A DNA stretch of 64,000 bases from Rotaria sordida (taxonomy: Eukaryota > Rotifera > Eurotatoria > Philodinida > Philodinidae), in the NCBI GenBank assembly GCA_905250125.1, contig CAJNOL010000232.1, forward strand, positions 124,001-188,000, written 5' to 3'. The notes beneath the pieces are model-generated. The model was not told the origin of the DNA, did no database searches, and saw nothing but the letters and a program-made list of their open reading frames with translations. The translations under genes were made by a program, and so were the position numbers. Positions 14,196 to 28,584 of the stretch are shown piece after piece. Position 1 is the stretch's first letter; the number at the start of each line of letters is the position of its first letter.

Positions 14196-14459
14196 GTAAT
14201 ATTTCAGGTTTGTGATGATCGGAGATTATTTTCCGAACGGTGCTATAATTCAGATCAGTTGGTGCTTGAACTTCGTCAACTGTGATATCTAAAGTGATCA
14301 TTAATATGGCAATAAACCTATTCGAAGTTTTCGGATGTTGCTTGATGATAGATACGTCTAATCGTGTTCCGTCTTAAACATCTTCTCGATTTTCACGAAT
14401 TCATTCATATCCTTTTTCAACTGCTCTGAGAGGTAGAGACTAGTTACAGAAAATAAAAT

Positions 14460-17250
14460 ACAGTACAACACGAACTTAAATGCAGAAGTGAACAACACAT
14501 CCATACCTTCAAGTCCTAATTTTCATTTATGTTGATCTTCAACTCCTTATCTAATAGTAATAGAATAACTATATATGATCTTCATTATCAAGAATCTCAT
14601 TCAGTGTCATCATCATATCAACAAATCTAGAGAATTATCTTCTAATCATTATGATACTCAATCAAAATTTATTTCATTCACATCCATTCATCATCAAATA
14701 ATAATTATTTATTTATGTTAGAAAAATAAGAAGTACCAATATCATATTGTTTGTCTTGTTGTTCTAGTCAATTAACAACTAGTAGCAAATCTTCTCTATC
14801 TGAACTACACATGTTCAAAAGTATTTGCTCAAATGGAAGAATGGTCTATCAACAATATACAGTTCTAACTCCATTAAAACGCTATCCTTAACACACACTA
14901 ACGAGTTCTAACTCATCATTATCTATTAATCGACAACAACGTCGACTTGAAGAATCAAATCTATATCTATACAGAAAAAAAAACTTTTTCTCTCGATTAT
15001 CTATTCCTTCTCATTATCCTCAAAATTTTTCATGAATGGAATAAAAAATAAAGCAAATATTGATTGTTCAATACTATCTATTATTATACAACGTACAAAA
15101 ACGTATTTAAATTAAATAATTGATACAATGGAACAATTATTTTCAACATGGTTTAATGAATCTGATCATCATTGTATATATTACTTTAGTTTTGATTAAG
15201 CATTTAACATCGCAATAATTTATAACATATGTTAATGATGGACCACTAACAAATATAAAATCATTAGATGTGACATCTATACCATTATTAACATCGGAAA
15301 ATTTTTATTCTTTAAATCAAATGATTTTTGTGCAAATTTAACTAATTATATGCAAGATAGATTAAACAAAATTCATATATATCGTTATCTAATAGATTAG
15401 AAGTAAATAAAGATTATCTTTAGATGTGATGTATCCTTCGCTGACAACTTTGCTATTGTTTTATGACCGTTTCCGTAAAGAAACAAAACGTACGTTTTAA
15501 GTCGAAGTTTTGTGGCTCTCTCATCCTTTCATAGCAAAGAGGGTGGGAATGAATTGGGTACATTTCCATAATAATTGACGATAACAACAGATGTCAGATT
15601 CTATTCCTAGAGTTTTTTAGCGACAGAAAAAGGCGATGTATGGCATTGAGAACAAAACTTAGACTGTTTTAACATATTTCAAAGTCTTTCTTGAAATTTA
15701 AATAGCTCAAAGAATGATGATTAGTAATGTATTATTTTGTCATATTTGTCATTTAATTAACACAAAAGGTATGAACTGATCAAGTTCCAGCTTTCAAAAA
15801 TAATTACTATCAATAGAACAAAAAATTCTGTTCGAAATATCGAAATAAATAAGACAAAAATATTTCTCTAATAATCGATTATTCTTTGAAGACAATTATC
15901 ATTTGGAAGCAATTCTCCAGCAGATGTGTTTTGTATTTATATTTAAATTAATTTGAATTTTCTTTTTTTTCCTACTTGTTTCATCGCCACTCATTGATCC
16001 TATAAGTATATTAATGGTAAAACGAGATTCCATTACTATTAGTTGAGAATCATGTAAAGATGATGACGATGGAAGTGAACTTATTGATTATGTTGTTGAA
16101 AAATATGATGCCTCAAGAAGTGTTTGGCAACGTAATGTATATAATGATCCATGTAAATTTACATATACAAATACTGGATTTGCTGAAGGTGTTGCACATC
16201 ATTTTCATGTATATGCAGAGAATTGTGTTGGAATGTTACCAACATTAACAACAATTGATTCAATTATTGCTAAAAAGTTCATATGCACACACATTCAGAT
16301 ATACCAGAAGAAGAATGATCATTATTAGCAAAAATTGTTTCATCGAATTCAATTAAATGTTCATAACAACCACTATTAAGTGATGATGATACAACATTAA
16401 GACTAATGTGAGTTAAAGTAAATTATTCATAAGAAAAAAGTTTTGTTTTATTAATTTATCTTCGTATATAGATTGGATATGTCAATGTTGATATATGTCA
16501 ATTTACAATAAAAGATTTACTTGAAGAAGATTCTTATTTAATAGAAACATACTCTAAAAATTTTGAAGGCTAATCATTGAACAGATTAACCAATATCATT
16601 ACAATAGGAAATGACACATAATGATGCTGATAGTTCATTAATAGAATATTCATTAGAAATGTGCTATGAAAAAAAAGGTACAAGTCATGAATAGATACAA
16701 GTACAAATTTTACCAACAATTACAGCTAAGTTTTTCGAGTAACAAAATAAAATTGAAATGTGTACTATCATTTTTGTAATAAAGCAGCAAATTCTATTGG
16801 ATATAGTGGAACAAAAGTAGTTAAACTAGAAAAAAAAACAAAATAGTAAGTCAATTAATTTACTTTCAACAAATGATCCACTCATTATATTCAATTTTTT
16901 AAATGATAAAAGAAAACCATCGTTATCAAGTGTCAAAATGATATTTCATTTTATATTATCAAATAGCGTGATGTTCTTAGAACTAATTAGATTCTAGCAA
17001 AAAAAATTCATCAAAATGAATATAATCTTCTTATAAAAGCATTAATTTAAAGTTCAAATTATTGTTTTCGTGCTTGTGCATTAAAATTGAAGATGACTTT
17101 TAAAGTGCATGGGTTGAATTGGAATCCTATCATTAAAGATATCATAGGATAAACAGTGCATATACAATTAGATGCAACAGAGAGTGCTTATATTACTAAA
17201 ATGATGTGATATATACAGAATAACATATGAAATCGATGCCAAAAATAGAA
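14460..17250 (+). pseudogene. Decayed fibronectin-III (titin/twitchin-type) gene
   Basis: Coding-like sequence broken by many stops and frameshifts. The best piece, 16063-16265, reads as an FN3 domain of the muscle giant-protein type: DDDDGSELIDYVVEKYDASR, then VWQRNVYNDP, FTYTNTGFAEG and FHVYAENCVGMLP. A second piece near 16500-16570 (FTIKDLLEEDSYLIE) and a third near 16620-16740 (NDADSSLIEYSLEMCYEKKG) are further FN3 strands in other frames. Upstream, 14470-15400 shows Ser/Asn-rich coding-like frames with frequent stops. Family knowledge: the sequence pattern [D]DGGSxIxxYxVEKRD is the hallmark of titin, twitchin and projectin FN3 domains. No intact reading frame remains, so I call it a pseudogene; a highly fragmented functional gene is unlikely. 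Confidence 0.65.
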
Positions 17251-17354
17251 GAGATAGATTTCTTTGGTGTCAAAGATTTTAACAAAGACAAAACCTATTG
17301 TATTTAGTTTCATTAACAAAATTATATGATATTAAAATCGAAAAAGTTAAAGAG

Positions 17355-17600
17355 TCAAGGGGAAACAGCAGAGACTTCAGCGGTGAAGTCTCACGAAGTC
17401 TGTGAAGTTTCACGAAGTCTTTGGAAGTCTTTTGAAGTCCTCTGAAGTCCCATGAAATTCTATGAAGTCTTGTGAAGTCCTTTGAAGTCCTTTGAAGTCC
17501 TAGGAAGTCCTCGGAAGTCTTTAGAAGTCTTTTGAAGTCTTGCGAAAATATAAAGTCACTATGGTTGAAGTCCGTTGAAGTCTTGAAGTCCGCTGTTTCT
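17355..17600. repeat. GAAGTC minisatellite with inverted ends
   Basis: About 20 copies of GAAGTC are spaced by roughly 10-12 bp (gaagtcYYNtgaagtcc-type units) between 17384 and 17590. The block is flanked by ggaaacagcagagacttca on the left and the inverse tgaagtccgctgtttctcc on the right, so the array has short inverted termini. The minus-strand open frame across it (17279-17656) is a by-product of the repeat (Asp/Phe/Lys-rich) and not a credible gene. Confidence 0.85.
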
Positions 17601-20600
17601 CCCTTGTATATATGTTTTGTTCGTTTTGTTCCGATTTCGAGCCCTTTGGCACCCATCGGATTCCGGCCACTCGAAAACCGTGTTCTATCAGATATTCATT
17701 TTCGAGTGCTCGAGAAAAGAAACATGTTAGAAGCATAGTATTGATTGCTCCAATAGAAGCAAGTCTAGCAGAATAATAGATTCAAGTGGTGAGGTTAATT
17801 TTGATTTCGTGAAGTTCCTTCAAAAAGTGATTTACAAATGTTTCTTTCATTCAGCCACCTTAGTAAAGTTATTTATGTTCGATATATATTTCCCTTAAAT
17901 TCATAATTTTCTAAAAAATATTTAGTAACATTAACTGATGAAAAATAACAACTAAGACTGGAATCCATAAGCGTTTTTGACAAAAAACACAACCATAACG
18001 AATTTTACGTTTTGATTGTTTGAAAAGTTTTTTTAATATTAATTTTATACTTTATCACACAAATCAATTATTTATCAGATGCCATGTTTATGAAATAAGC
18101 TCCTTATGTAGCATCTGAGACTCAAAAAAAGTCTTTTTGTGTAGTTAGAGACACGCGAAAGGCGTTTTTATTCGGTTAGAAAGTTTTTTTAATTTTCGAC
18201 AACTGTTAGCAAATATTAAAATAACAATCTTGAAACTTCTATCCTTCTAAGAATTGAAAAGATAACTTTCATAGAAGAACAATAGTTCATATTTAGTTTA
18301 GATGTTAGACGAATATTAATCAAAGTACCCATGTTCAAATCTTCTTCTCCACGTTTATTCGATAGGTTTCAACAACTCAAGAATGAGACATCTATAGGAA
18401 AAAATCCTTTTTATTCTAATCAAATTTTGATCTCCTCGGTAAAAATCGTTCGGCTGGTCGAAAATTCAGCGTTGACTGACCTATCGCCAAGCCCTCGACG
18501 TATCGGAAAGCGAGAATCCGAGGAGTACGTTTGAGATTTCGATGACCGGAGCAATCTTAAACTGACGCGTCGAAATGCCTATCGGATGATCGGTTGGGTA
18601 ATGTCATCGTGAGAGTGTGAGTGAGACTACCAGAATGAATATATCATCACTCACAATCTTGCTAAAGTGATTTTTGATTTATATTCATCCGAAACATGTG
18701 TATAATAAAAAGAAATTTTACTTTCTAATGGTATATTAACTGCTCTTTTTTTTATTGATTTCTACGATTCATAAAGAAATAATATTCAAATTTTGTTTGT
18801 TCAGATTTAAGATTCGTACAATTTTAACTTGCGTCACAATAACAAGGAGAAAAAACTCCTTCCCTATGCAAACATTTATTACTAGAACTATGTTTATTAT
18901 AAATATATATCAATGGGAAACATGTTAGGAAACATGCGCTGATTGAGAACTATTTTTTGCTTGTATGTATGTAAAAGAGAGTCATATATGTTTGCATACG
19001 ATTGACTAATAATGAAGAGTATTCCTGGTATTTTTTTAAACTAAAGTCAGTAGAAATATTGAAGATATGAATAGTGTTTTTCACAATTCAACAGTAAGAA
19101 AAAAACTACCATCACTGTATTGTATGCTCGATGTCTCTACACAAACACAAAAGTTTATTCTGCAAATAACAAACATTGGTTGTAGCGTTGATTGCATGAT
19201 TCCTTTGAGTTTCTTCTGAAAATATAATTACGACAAACAAGATGGTAGATCAACAAAAAAGTTTATTAACAAAGAAACAACGAAGGAATCAACGGAATAA
19301 ATACAATCACCAAGCAATTTTTATTATTATTGTAATCAGTTTTTTTTCTTCCGCTCGTGTCTGTACAGTAAATGAAAATGTGATGAAGAAATATATAAAC
19401 AAAGGACTACTGAAGAGACGCAATATTGCACCTTTTTCCCTTTCTTGCTTTCTTTCTATGTGATTGCATGTCTATCTATTTTCTTAAATCCTATTGACGA
19501 GTTTGAATCAATTAAAATAGATTAAAAATCAATTTAACACTCTTCATTACGTTACATTCATTCCGCTTCTCTCTATGGTCATTGATTTACAAGTATCTCA
19601 TGTCGTAAAAATCTATAGACTCAGTATGATTAGCATCATACAATCAAACGATTGTTCAAGGATCGGCTCTCTAGAACATTCACTTTTTTGATGTGACAAA
19701 AACATTTTAAAATTTGTCATGATGTAAACAGAGGTTTTCCATAAGCTTTGCTATTTTTGCAGATGTTTACATTGTGAGCTTATACGGTGAGACTATGGCG
19801 TGTATACAACGAAAATGCGGCTATATACCATCATTTGAACTTGACCGTAAAGACGCCGTATACCAACATCATAAAAAAGCATCTGAGTGATACAAATAAT
19901 ACCGATTTTTCCACTGACCTTCATGTCGGAAAAAATACGATACAATATGATATATTTTCTATCAGAGATAAATTTTAACTCTCGCATTGTGCTGAATCAG
20001 CACGCTAAAATAAAATGTGTCCTGATCTATTGGCTAATTATTCATTCTTCGTTTTGTTTTGCGCACATAGCGCCATATAACCAAGACGACGAAATATGCT
20101 GAACGTATGCATTTACATAAATCATTTTTTCTAGATTATTTCTCGATTTACATTTAGTGAAGAACATACTGAGAGATCGACCAATGATCGAGATTGAACC
20201 ACTTCGAAGTGATTTAATCAGAATTAAATCGACTCGGGATGGTTGCATCATAGGATCTTACCGTTTTGTACTCCAAGAGTAGATACCACAAATTCAAGTT
20301 AAACCAAAAAACTAGTAGTTATTCGATTTTCCAGAAAAACAGACGTATCGAAGGATAAATTTGAACCACGTTTTCAGAATGTGTCGTAAGTTCGCTGGTA
20401 GAAATGTATTGCAACGGGTACCTCGTATCGTAAAATACGACACATACGACATATTTTGTATTAGTGTGAATGCATACTATTTGTGATTATTTCCTACCAA
20501 AAATATTGGAAACGAAAAGGCTGTTGATTTATTTTTGAACAAAGAAAGTCTTCTCGATGAGAACTATCGATTGACATACGACATACAGTGGGTCTATGCG

Positions 20601-23600
20601 TTTCAGTCAACAAAATTCCCTATTCTATCTCTTAAACGTATACATAGAGAAGCTGTTTTGAATATTTCAAAAAGGAGACATACTCTCTCACTTGCTTTTC
20701 GTGGATTTTGTAGTATCATTTGCTAGGATTCGTCTAGATCTATTGATTGATATGAAATTTGAAGTGAACTCTGCCATTGAAGAAAAGCACTAGGTGATAT
20801 TTGTCATGATAGTCCATTGGTGGTATGTAATATGAATCATATGGTTATATAAGGAAAGGCAATGAATAATCGTTTCTCATATGTTTATATACCATTCGAT
20901 AGAGAACTGAAACAGCGTAAATTTTCATATATATCGGCTAAATATATAAGCAAATCAAACCTCGTAGCGGTATTACTTTCCTGATTTTTCCTAATTTATT
21001 TCTATAGGACTATATCTAAATGATTATGATGCCTTCGTGTATTATAGTCAGTTTATTTTTTGAAATTTATATAAAAATATTTATAGAATATCTTAAAAAC
21101 AACGATAATGTTCAAGTAATATTTATTTCAAGCACTCATTTTTCTCTTTTTGTTTTCGTAATCGGTTGAAGTTTTCACTATTTTCAAATAATTCAATTTG
21201 CAAAGTAGTTAGTGTAGCATTAGCAATCAGAGATGTGTATCGTGCCTAAAAATGAGGTGAAGTCAACTATCACCCTAAAGTCTTTTCGACCAGCGCTGCG
21301 GTTGCATTTAACAGCAAGTAGAGAATTTTTTCTCTAATTTTTTTATATTTATTACGCTATAATATTTCTTGGAAATAATGTTTCATTTCCGAACACTTAC
21401 GTACGAACAACAATATAGAGTTGAAAATATCATGAACGAACGTTTAATTAGACAAGATCTAGTAGACATACAACGGATGGTACATAATGAATGAATCATT
21501 TTTGTTCTGCTTTTTTTTTGAGAATATTAAAAAGTTTCTAGCAAAATTATTCTCACAGAAAAAAGATAGAATTTTTTGCTTTGCACGAATATAAAGTCTG
21601 TAGATCAAACGATATTGTTTTCATATGCAAATAAACTGAATAGAACGAGATACAAAAATCAATACTGTCTCTGTGTACAACAAAACTGATTCTAATAGTT
21701 AAATTTGAATGCTTTTATTAATTGATGTGTCAGGACTACACCTTTATCTATGGGTGAAAATGTTCTACAAGACTGATGATATTATTCAAAGGGAATTTCT
21801 AGATTGAAAAAGTTGAATCTGTAGAAAAAATTTTGCTGAAATGGTTAAATAATAACTCTGATAAGGAAGGAGAAAGATATCATCTCATCGACTGACAAAA
21901 CGATTTTATTTAAGAAAGATGAGATGTAGTGCGTGTTGAATATAATATTAGACGAAAATATTTGTCAGAAGACCTGTATTGATGCCAACATTGAACAGAA
22001 AACAAAACGCTAATCATTTTATAGAGCAGTCCAGAATACGTTAAAAAGTGGATGTCAATGGAAATCGTATTTTCTGATAAACTCGTTTTTATAATGATGT
22101 ACTTCGAAATAAACAAAGTCCTCAATTCATTTTATTTACTAATACAGAATGGCAATTGTATTCACAAATGCATCCGACTAGAAAAGATTTTCATTCGACC
22201 GAGAGGAAAAACTTTGAAAAACTGTTACAGATTGCAATACTGATTTTTGTGTCACTTTTGATTTTGTTGTTTTGCATATGACAAGATAATGTTTTCTTGT
22301 GAAAAGACTTATATTCATTTAGAGTAGAAAACTTTCTCGTTCTTTTTTGTTTAAAAAAGATTTTGTTCAAATTTCTGAGATTCTTAAAAATACAGAACAA
22401 AATCGGTTCATTCTTTATGCATCCGACGTTATATCTAATTATAGAATGCTCATTTCCATTTGTTATCAGACTATTTTTTAATAAACATTGATGAGGATTT
22501 TATTGATAAATTTAACTCATGAGTATCAAAATGAAATAATAAATTTAACCGTATCTTATAAAGATTCAGTCTTTCAACGATTAAATCTCTTCTCTTCTCT
22601 TAGCTTTGCAACATTTGATGTACATTCATGACGGAAGGTGCGTATCTCTAATTGCAGCAACACACGTTTCAATTTTAACTAACTGTAATTGCTTCATCTA
22701 CTTTTATGTAGATTTATTCCTGACAAATAGTATCAAAATGAATTTTACCATTCCTGATTTTTATATAAATTCATGGTCTTTCTTAAAAATTTTCCTGATT
22801 TTTGGGCATATGCCTGCTGTAACTCCTGGCAAATGAACGGAAAATTTTCCATGAAAACATTCTATGACCTAATCTTTTTGAGGATATAAAATATGGATAA
22901 ATTTCAATTTGGTCAGTCGCGTAGTATACAGTGCAGAATGCATTAGAAGGTCTTAGATAATTAAACAATAAATCGGCAATGTTCTTCAGAATCATGTGGG
23001 AAAAGCGTTATTCGATTTTCATTAGATATCGATTCTTTCAATGATTGACATTTGTAGTTTCGCATTGCATTTGACAGTCAAGTAGAACTCAAATGCAATC
23101 TAGTTTGACTTTGATGTCTTTTTTAAATGTATTAATTTTTTGACTGCTTTCATGAACTATTTTGTTCTAATAATTCTTAGGGTAAAACATTGTTATTGAT
23201 CTTTTACTAATTTTCTTTATCTCGACGTAAAAAAGAAGAGTTTTCATAACAGTATTGGTTCTTTGTTCGATAGGTTTTTTTCTTTTTAAAAGCCAGAGTT
23301 AATATACAACACCGGTTATAATCATTTAACATATGAGATATTCAATTAATCATAAAATGCTTCCTAAAAGGAATTTGCCATGCATATTAAATTGCTTGAG
23401 TCAAACTTTGTTGACTATTTCATTTAAAATGATTAGTCTATTAATAGCTAATTTGCTGTTAAATACAATAGACATTTCTAGACTAATAACTTTCTGAATA
23501 TATGAGCTAGAAGGATCAATTTAATGAAATTTTGAAAAGCACATTTTTCTCTACTGTATTTTTAGAAAGACAACTACACAGGAACATTTATTAGTATGAA

Positions 23601-24619
23601 AAGATTTATTTAATGTAAAATATGTCATGACTTCTAGATCATCATTTATATATAGAAACACTTAAATTCTTATCGTAATTGAAATATCTCAAACAGAGTT
23701 TTAAAATTCTTGCTATTAGTGTAATGAAAAAAAAAACAATAATTCGATTTGCTTTACTCAGATAATATGAAGCCGATTTTGTCGTGGAAACTCAAAAAAA
23801 ACAATTTTGAATGAAGGACTCGATTGTCTTATTGTTTTCTCCCCAAATCCCTCATTAATCATCAAGAAATATAATCAATATTGCTATTAGCAAGTCACAC
23901 GTGGTATATGCTGTTATGACGGGAACTCGGTATTATTCCCAGCAATTGTCACAAAACGAAAGGACAAAAGCGAACCAGATAAGAAAGAATCGATCATGAA
24001 AATCGTTACAATTTGTTTTTTATTGCACATAAACGATGATAGTTCTCTTCTATTTCATTATTCGCCAACCGGGAGAGTAAATTCTGCCTATCAACATCCA
24101 GCGAATGGATCAACTAGGAAAACAGAATACGTGATAATGTTACAGTTGCCTTGATTAAAACAGAAAACGTTTCACCAATAACATACATAAACTATTTAAA
24201 CAATTATGGAATGCATTTTAAAATATTTAAATGATCAATTCAACAGTAACAAACGTAGAATTAGCCGAACCATTTCAAATTGTGCCCAATGAAAATAGAA
24301 GGCCTCACTATTATGAAATATAATCTCATGTATGGAACAACTTGATATGGTGTGTTGGTTTTTTTTTAAATAAAAAAACCAATGTGGAATGATAAGATTT
24401 TTGTAGTTTAGCACTGATCACTTCAGTAATTCCATTATTAGCACTGACTATTGGTCTTTTTTTCAAACCAAAATGCTCCGGTGAATGACAACATTCCTTT
24501 ATTTATGATTACTTCAAGTTCTAGTTGTCTTGTGCTAATTGGCTTATCTATTACCCTTATAATGAAAGTGTTTATTTTTCGAGACTTTGATCAATATATA
24601 ATTTATTTGAAGAATTAAA
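17601..24619. other. Long gene-poor stretch
   Basis: About 7 kb. The open frames are under 80 codons and none shows a recognisable motif. The frame at 19242-19463 begins MVDQQKSLLTKKQRRNQ and then a hydrophobic stretch, but lacks any support. A short hairpin lies at about 24357-24382 (ttggtttttttt...aaaaaaaccaa). It could hold distal regulatory DNA or unrecognised old repeats. Confidence 0.45.
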
Positions 24620-24772
24620 ATGAGAACAGATATTGCCAATGAATTAAATCCGAATAGAAATGATAAACTTCCAACAGTAGTTATGTGTCTGTTAAATGTA
24701 GCAATAGGTATTTTAATTTTACTCCTACTCATCTGGCTTTTTTTTTTGGATATGTATGGATTTGCAAAGTAA
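24620..24772 (+). CDS. Possible 50-residue single-pass membrane micropeptide
   Basis: The short frame starts ATG with aaa upstream (a favourable context) and an in-frame stop four codons earlier. It begins MRTDIANELNPNRNDKLP, then has one strongly hydrophobic segment (residues about 19-43: VVMCLLNVAIGILILLLLIW...) and ends in GFAK. A donor-like AAA|GTAAGA at 24769, with an acceptor tttttctatag at about 25351, would change the tail to KISSGR and extend it by a few residues. I do not recognise a family. Single-pass peptides of this size include SERCA regulators, but no sequence similarity supports that. The opposite strand is also open (24544-24822), so chance is a real alternative. Confidence 0.25.
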   Translation: MRTDIANELNPNRNDKLPTVVMCLLNVAIGILILLLLIWLFFLDMYGFAK

Positions 24773-27700
24773 GAGCAATTATTCAATTCATTGAACCAAC
24801 GATAATAAAAACTTACTGTCATCCTCTCTTATACTATTCATCATTTTTTTATTTTATTGTGTCACGTATAACAAATTTTATTTTCTGTCTGATATTACGC
24901 AGTTTTCGAGATGGATTTATAAGTAGAAACAACTATGATTTTGTTTTATTATTTGTTGAAATATTTACAATTGAAATAGCATAAATTCAAAAGTGAATTG
25001 ATAATTTTAAGATGATCTATTCATACACAATTGATATCTTTAATTTATCTGAAATTGACAACGGATGTTTTTTTTGTACATAATGAATAGATATTACATT
25101 TATTAAATCATTTTTGTGTTTTTTTACATCTAATTAAAAGCTTTATTTCTGAAGTTGTATGTTGTTTGAAAAGCAAGATATGAGCACGTAATTATTCTAT
25201 TCATAATTCTACTTGACATATAATCTATATCATAATGACGTGTAATAATAATTCTCTCAGAATTTTTTTTTGTATAGGTTTCAGATCTCAGCTAATTAAA
25301 TAGAAGCACAATCGAGATATTAAATTTACAAATCTTTTTTTTTTCTATAGGATCTCATCAGGAAGGTAGAAGAAAATAATATGCTGAAAAATTTTGGTCA
25401 ATCAATTGATGTAGACGAATATTGAAAAATAAAAATATGAAAACAAAAATAATGTGTTATATATATATATATATCTTTATAATACTCGACGTTCAACAAA
25501 TTTTTTAATCCTATCTACCAGATATATGTTATTAAATGATTCATTTTTATTTTTAAAAAAGCTCCGAAGCTGTTCTATTCCAAACAAAGGATAGCTTTCT
25601 ATATGATGTCGACAATCTTCTGTTCAATAGTATTTCGAGAGACTCTAATTTTTATGTTCTATTTAATCAAAAAAGTATTTTATCTATTTCGTAGAATTTC
25701 ATTGATAATAGAATTGATGTAAAAAAGAGAGTAAATGATTTTTAATGAATTAATGAAATGAAAATTTTCAAGTTGAGTCGTTTGAGGACTTTTTTCTAAT
25801 GTCATCTTATATAAAAACTATTATGATGATGATGCGCCTCAGAGATGAGATTAGTTCGTGATTGTTTATCTTGTCTCATATCTTCCTATCGATGAGTTTA
25901 CAGCTGAATATTCACAACTCAAAAACAAATTCTTTATTCATATTCTTCAACAATAAAGAGATATCAATTGTTTTTCTTTTTCTGTTTCCTTCAGCTGTTA
26001 TCGTATAGACTTTCATAATCTCTTGTAAAGAATTGCAATACAATTGTAGGCAGTAGAAGTCAAAATATAGTTACGCAATTTATGAATAAGAAAAGTAATT
26101 TAGACTTCCGTGAACTCTAAGCAGACTTGTTCTCTAGACATTTGATTTCTTCTCGTTGATGAAACACATACAGAAAAAAAACAACAGCTTTTTCTATTTC
26201 TATTAAAAAATAGTTAGCAAACAAACAAATGAGACATGTTTATATTATTATTTTCTGTTAACCTTTAATATGTACTACTTTGTCAACTTAACCCGTTTCT
26301 TTATTATACCAGAATGTCATATTTATTATTATCATAATCAAAATAATAATTATCTTCTGTATGAAAAAATTCTTATTATTTAAATCAAATAGATTACAGT
26401 TATTGTGTGAACAAAAACTTTACTAATTTTTAGAATATAATGTCTTAAATAATATGAATAGGAAATTATTCAAGCAAGAATAAAATTTATTCATTATCTT
26501 AAAGTATTGTATTCTTTTTTTCTTGTTTAATTAAGCATAAATTCTAATAGTACTTGATATTTTTTTTTAAGACATAAAGTTGTACTTTTGTTTTTTATTT
26601 TCTTAAAGTATTTTTATTTAGAATCAACATAATATCTTCGAATATTTTATCTGTGAATATTTCATCAAAACATGAGGTAATTAACTATTCAAATAATATA
26701 AAATGTCGATGTGTGAAACCAAGTCTAATAAAAACAAAAAACTAAGGTCTCTCTAATATTTTTAACCAATCAAAATTTTGTTTTTTTTTCCTTCAACAGA
26801 TTCTTTTTTTCAGTATCAATTACATTTATTAAAAATTCAATAGCTGTAAATTATTAATCATGACACATGACTTCAAGACTAATGTCTTATTCATACATTA
26901 CTGAAATATCCATAGACACAACTTATTCACTCCATTGACAAAAACAGTCAAAGAAAAATTTGCAAGGAAATGAAAGACATGTGTCACTACATAAACAATA
27001 ACATTATGTTTATTCATACTACAAAAAAAAAATCATAAAACGGATTAAATTTGTTAAACTATGCCTAAAATGAAATTTTACTTCATGGTTATTTCGATTA
27101 AAATCATATGACATATATACTACAAGGAAATGATCAAAAAAAAAGATAATTCATTCTATGAATCAATCATAAAACCAACATTTTATCGTTTATCATTACT
27201 TCAGATATACATTGAACGCACTGTCTCTCGTCGATTTTTCTTTATCTTGCATATTTATCATCACGTTACAAACATAGAAGACATTTGTCCAAATTAGATA
27301 TCGTCATGTTGAGGGAGTGAAAGGGCATGTTGTATATGCATCATTATTTATCGTTTACGTTTGTACGTATATGATTTTTTTGTGACCGTAAAATGAGCAT
27401 CGTCATCATTTGCTCGAACAACGTTTGATAGTGTCTATGACTGTTTACTAAGAGTAATTATTATAGAAGGTTTTTTTCTTTCGAGCATAAATTATTCTTT
27501 CTTGGTAGAATCGAAAAGTAAGTAGAATTTGATCGATAACATTCGGTTTTTTTTTTCAACCAACAGCATCAGATAAATTTCTTGCGACTACTACTGATTA
27601 TATCGGATTTCATTTTCTCATCATATATATATATATAACTACAAAAAGTTGTACGTATATTATACTCTATATCGAGTGGAGTTAATTCACATGTTAGCAG

Positions 27701-28584
27701 GAAGTTAACACGACATGTCAGTTTATATCTCAACGGAAATAAGCAAAAAGAAGCGAAGATTCTTTAATTTTCTTTTAGAGATTATTATTAGCATTATCAA
27801 GCGTACTTTACACGCTTGATGTGGAAACTTACAAGAGACAAATACCCATTTTGTTCGATGCTGTTAGCAAAAAAAAAAAAGAAGAACCCATAAAAACGGC
27901 GGTATGACGGTTTTGATGAAAGAAAAAAATCCGAGAGAGAGAGAGAGAGAGACGAGCAGAGAACGAGGAAAGGAGAAAAAAATGGAAGGAAAAAGAAAAT
28001 AACAGCAGACTGCGACGTTTGATGTAATGCGTACTTATGAATGAATGAGAGAGAAACAGTGAGAGGAAAATGTGCTAGTAGATCAGAGAGATGAAGAAAA
28101 AAAAAATATATATATATACAACTCGATCATACATTCCAATGTAATGAGTAGTAGGTCATTTATTGATATTATAGAAGTAATAACAGTATATCCATACTGT
28201 TCGCTTATCTTGTTTTATATCAATGTTATTTGTACAGTCCATGATCTGTTGTTCTTTTCTCAGCATTTTTCCCACATACAAGATTAGATTGCTCGATGTT
28301 GATTGAAATTAAACGTGACTATTCTATGTTTATTGACCAGTAGGGAATATGGTATGATATTTTTTCTTTTATATTCTGTTATTTAAAGATAAAATTATTG
28401 CACAGCTCAGCCAGATAAGAAAGCATGACATCGATAAATAGTATGCTTAACATATGCAAACCATAGATTAGACAGGATTTATAGTTCACAATGAGTATAT
28501 AAATTTTATTAGTTTCTCATTTTTTTTTCAGATTTTTCTTGTGTTTAATAGATATATATATATATATATAGGTAAGTGTTAATT
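24773..28584. other. Intergenic upstream of ABHD13
   Basis: AT-rich with simple repeats: (AT)n at about 25459-25474, (TA)n at about 27624-27637, (GA)n at 27933-27951, and (TA)n at 28090-28100 and 28551-28570. The last stretch (27.2-28.5 kb) is less AT-rich, contains the purine tract, and is the likely promoter and 5' region of ABHD13. A splice-acceptor-like tttttttttcag near 28530 may close a 5' untranslated intron. Confidence 0.45.

Noticed and set aside
17279..17656. 125-codon minus-strand frame with repeated DFKRLLKTSEDF-like units
   Set aside because: It is the translation of the GAAGTC minisatellite; there are no flanking exons or start context.
19242..19463. 73-codon frame with a basic start and a hydrophobic segment
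   Set aside because: No conservation evidence, no nearby splice sites or transcript signals; similar frames arise by chance in this AT-rich DNA.
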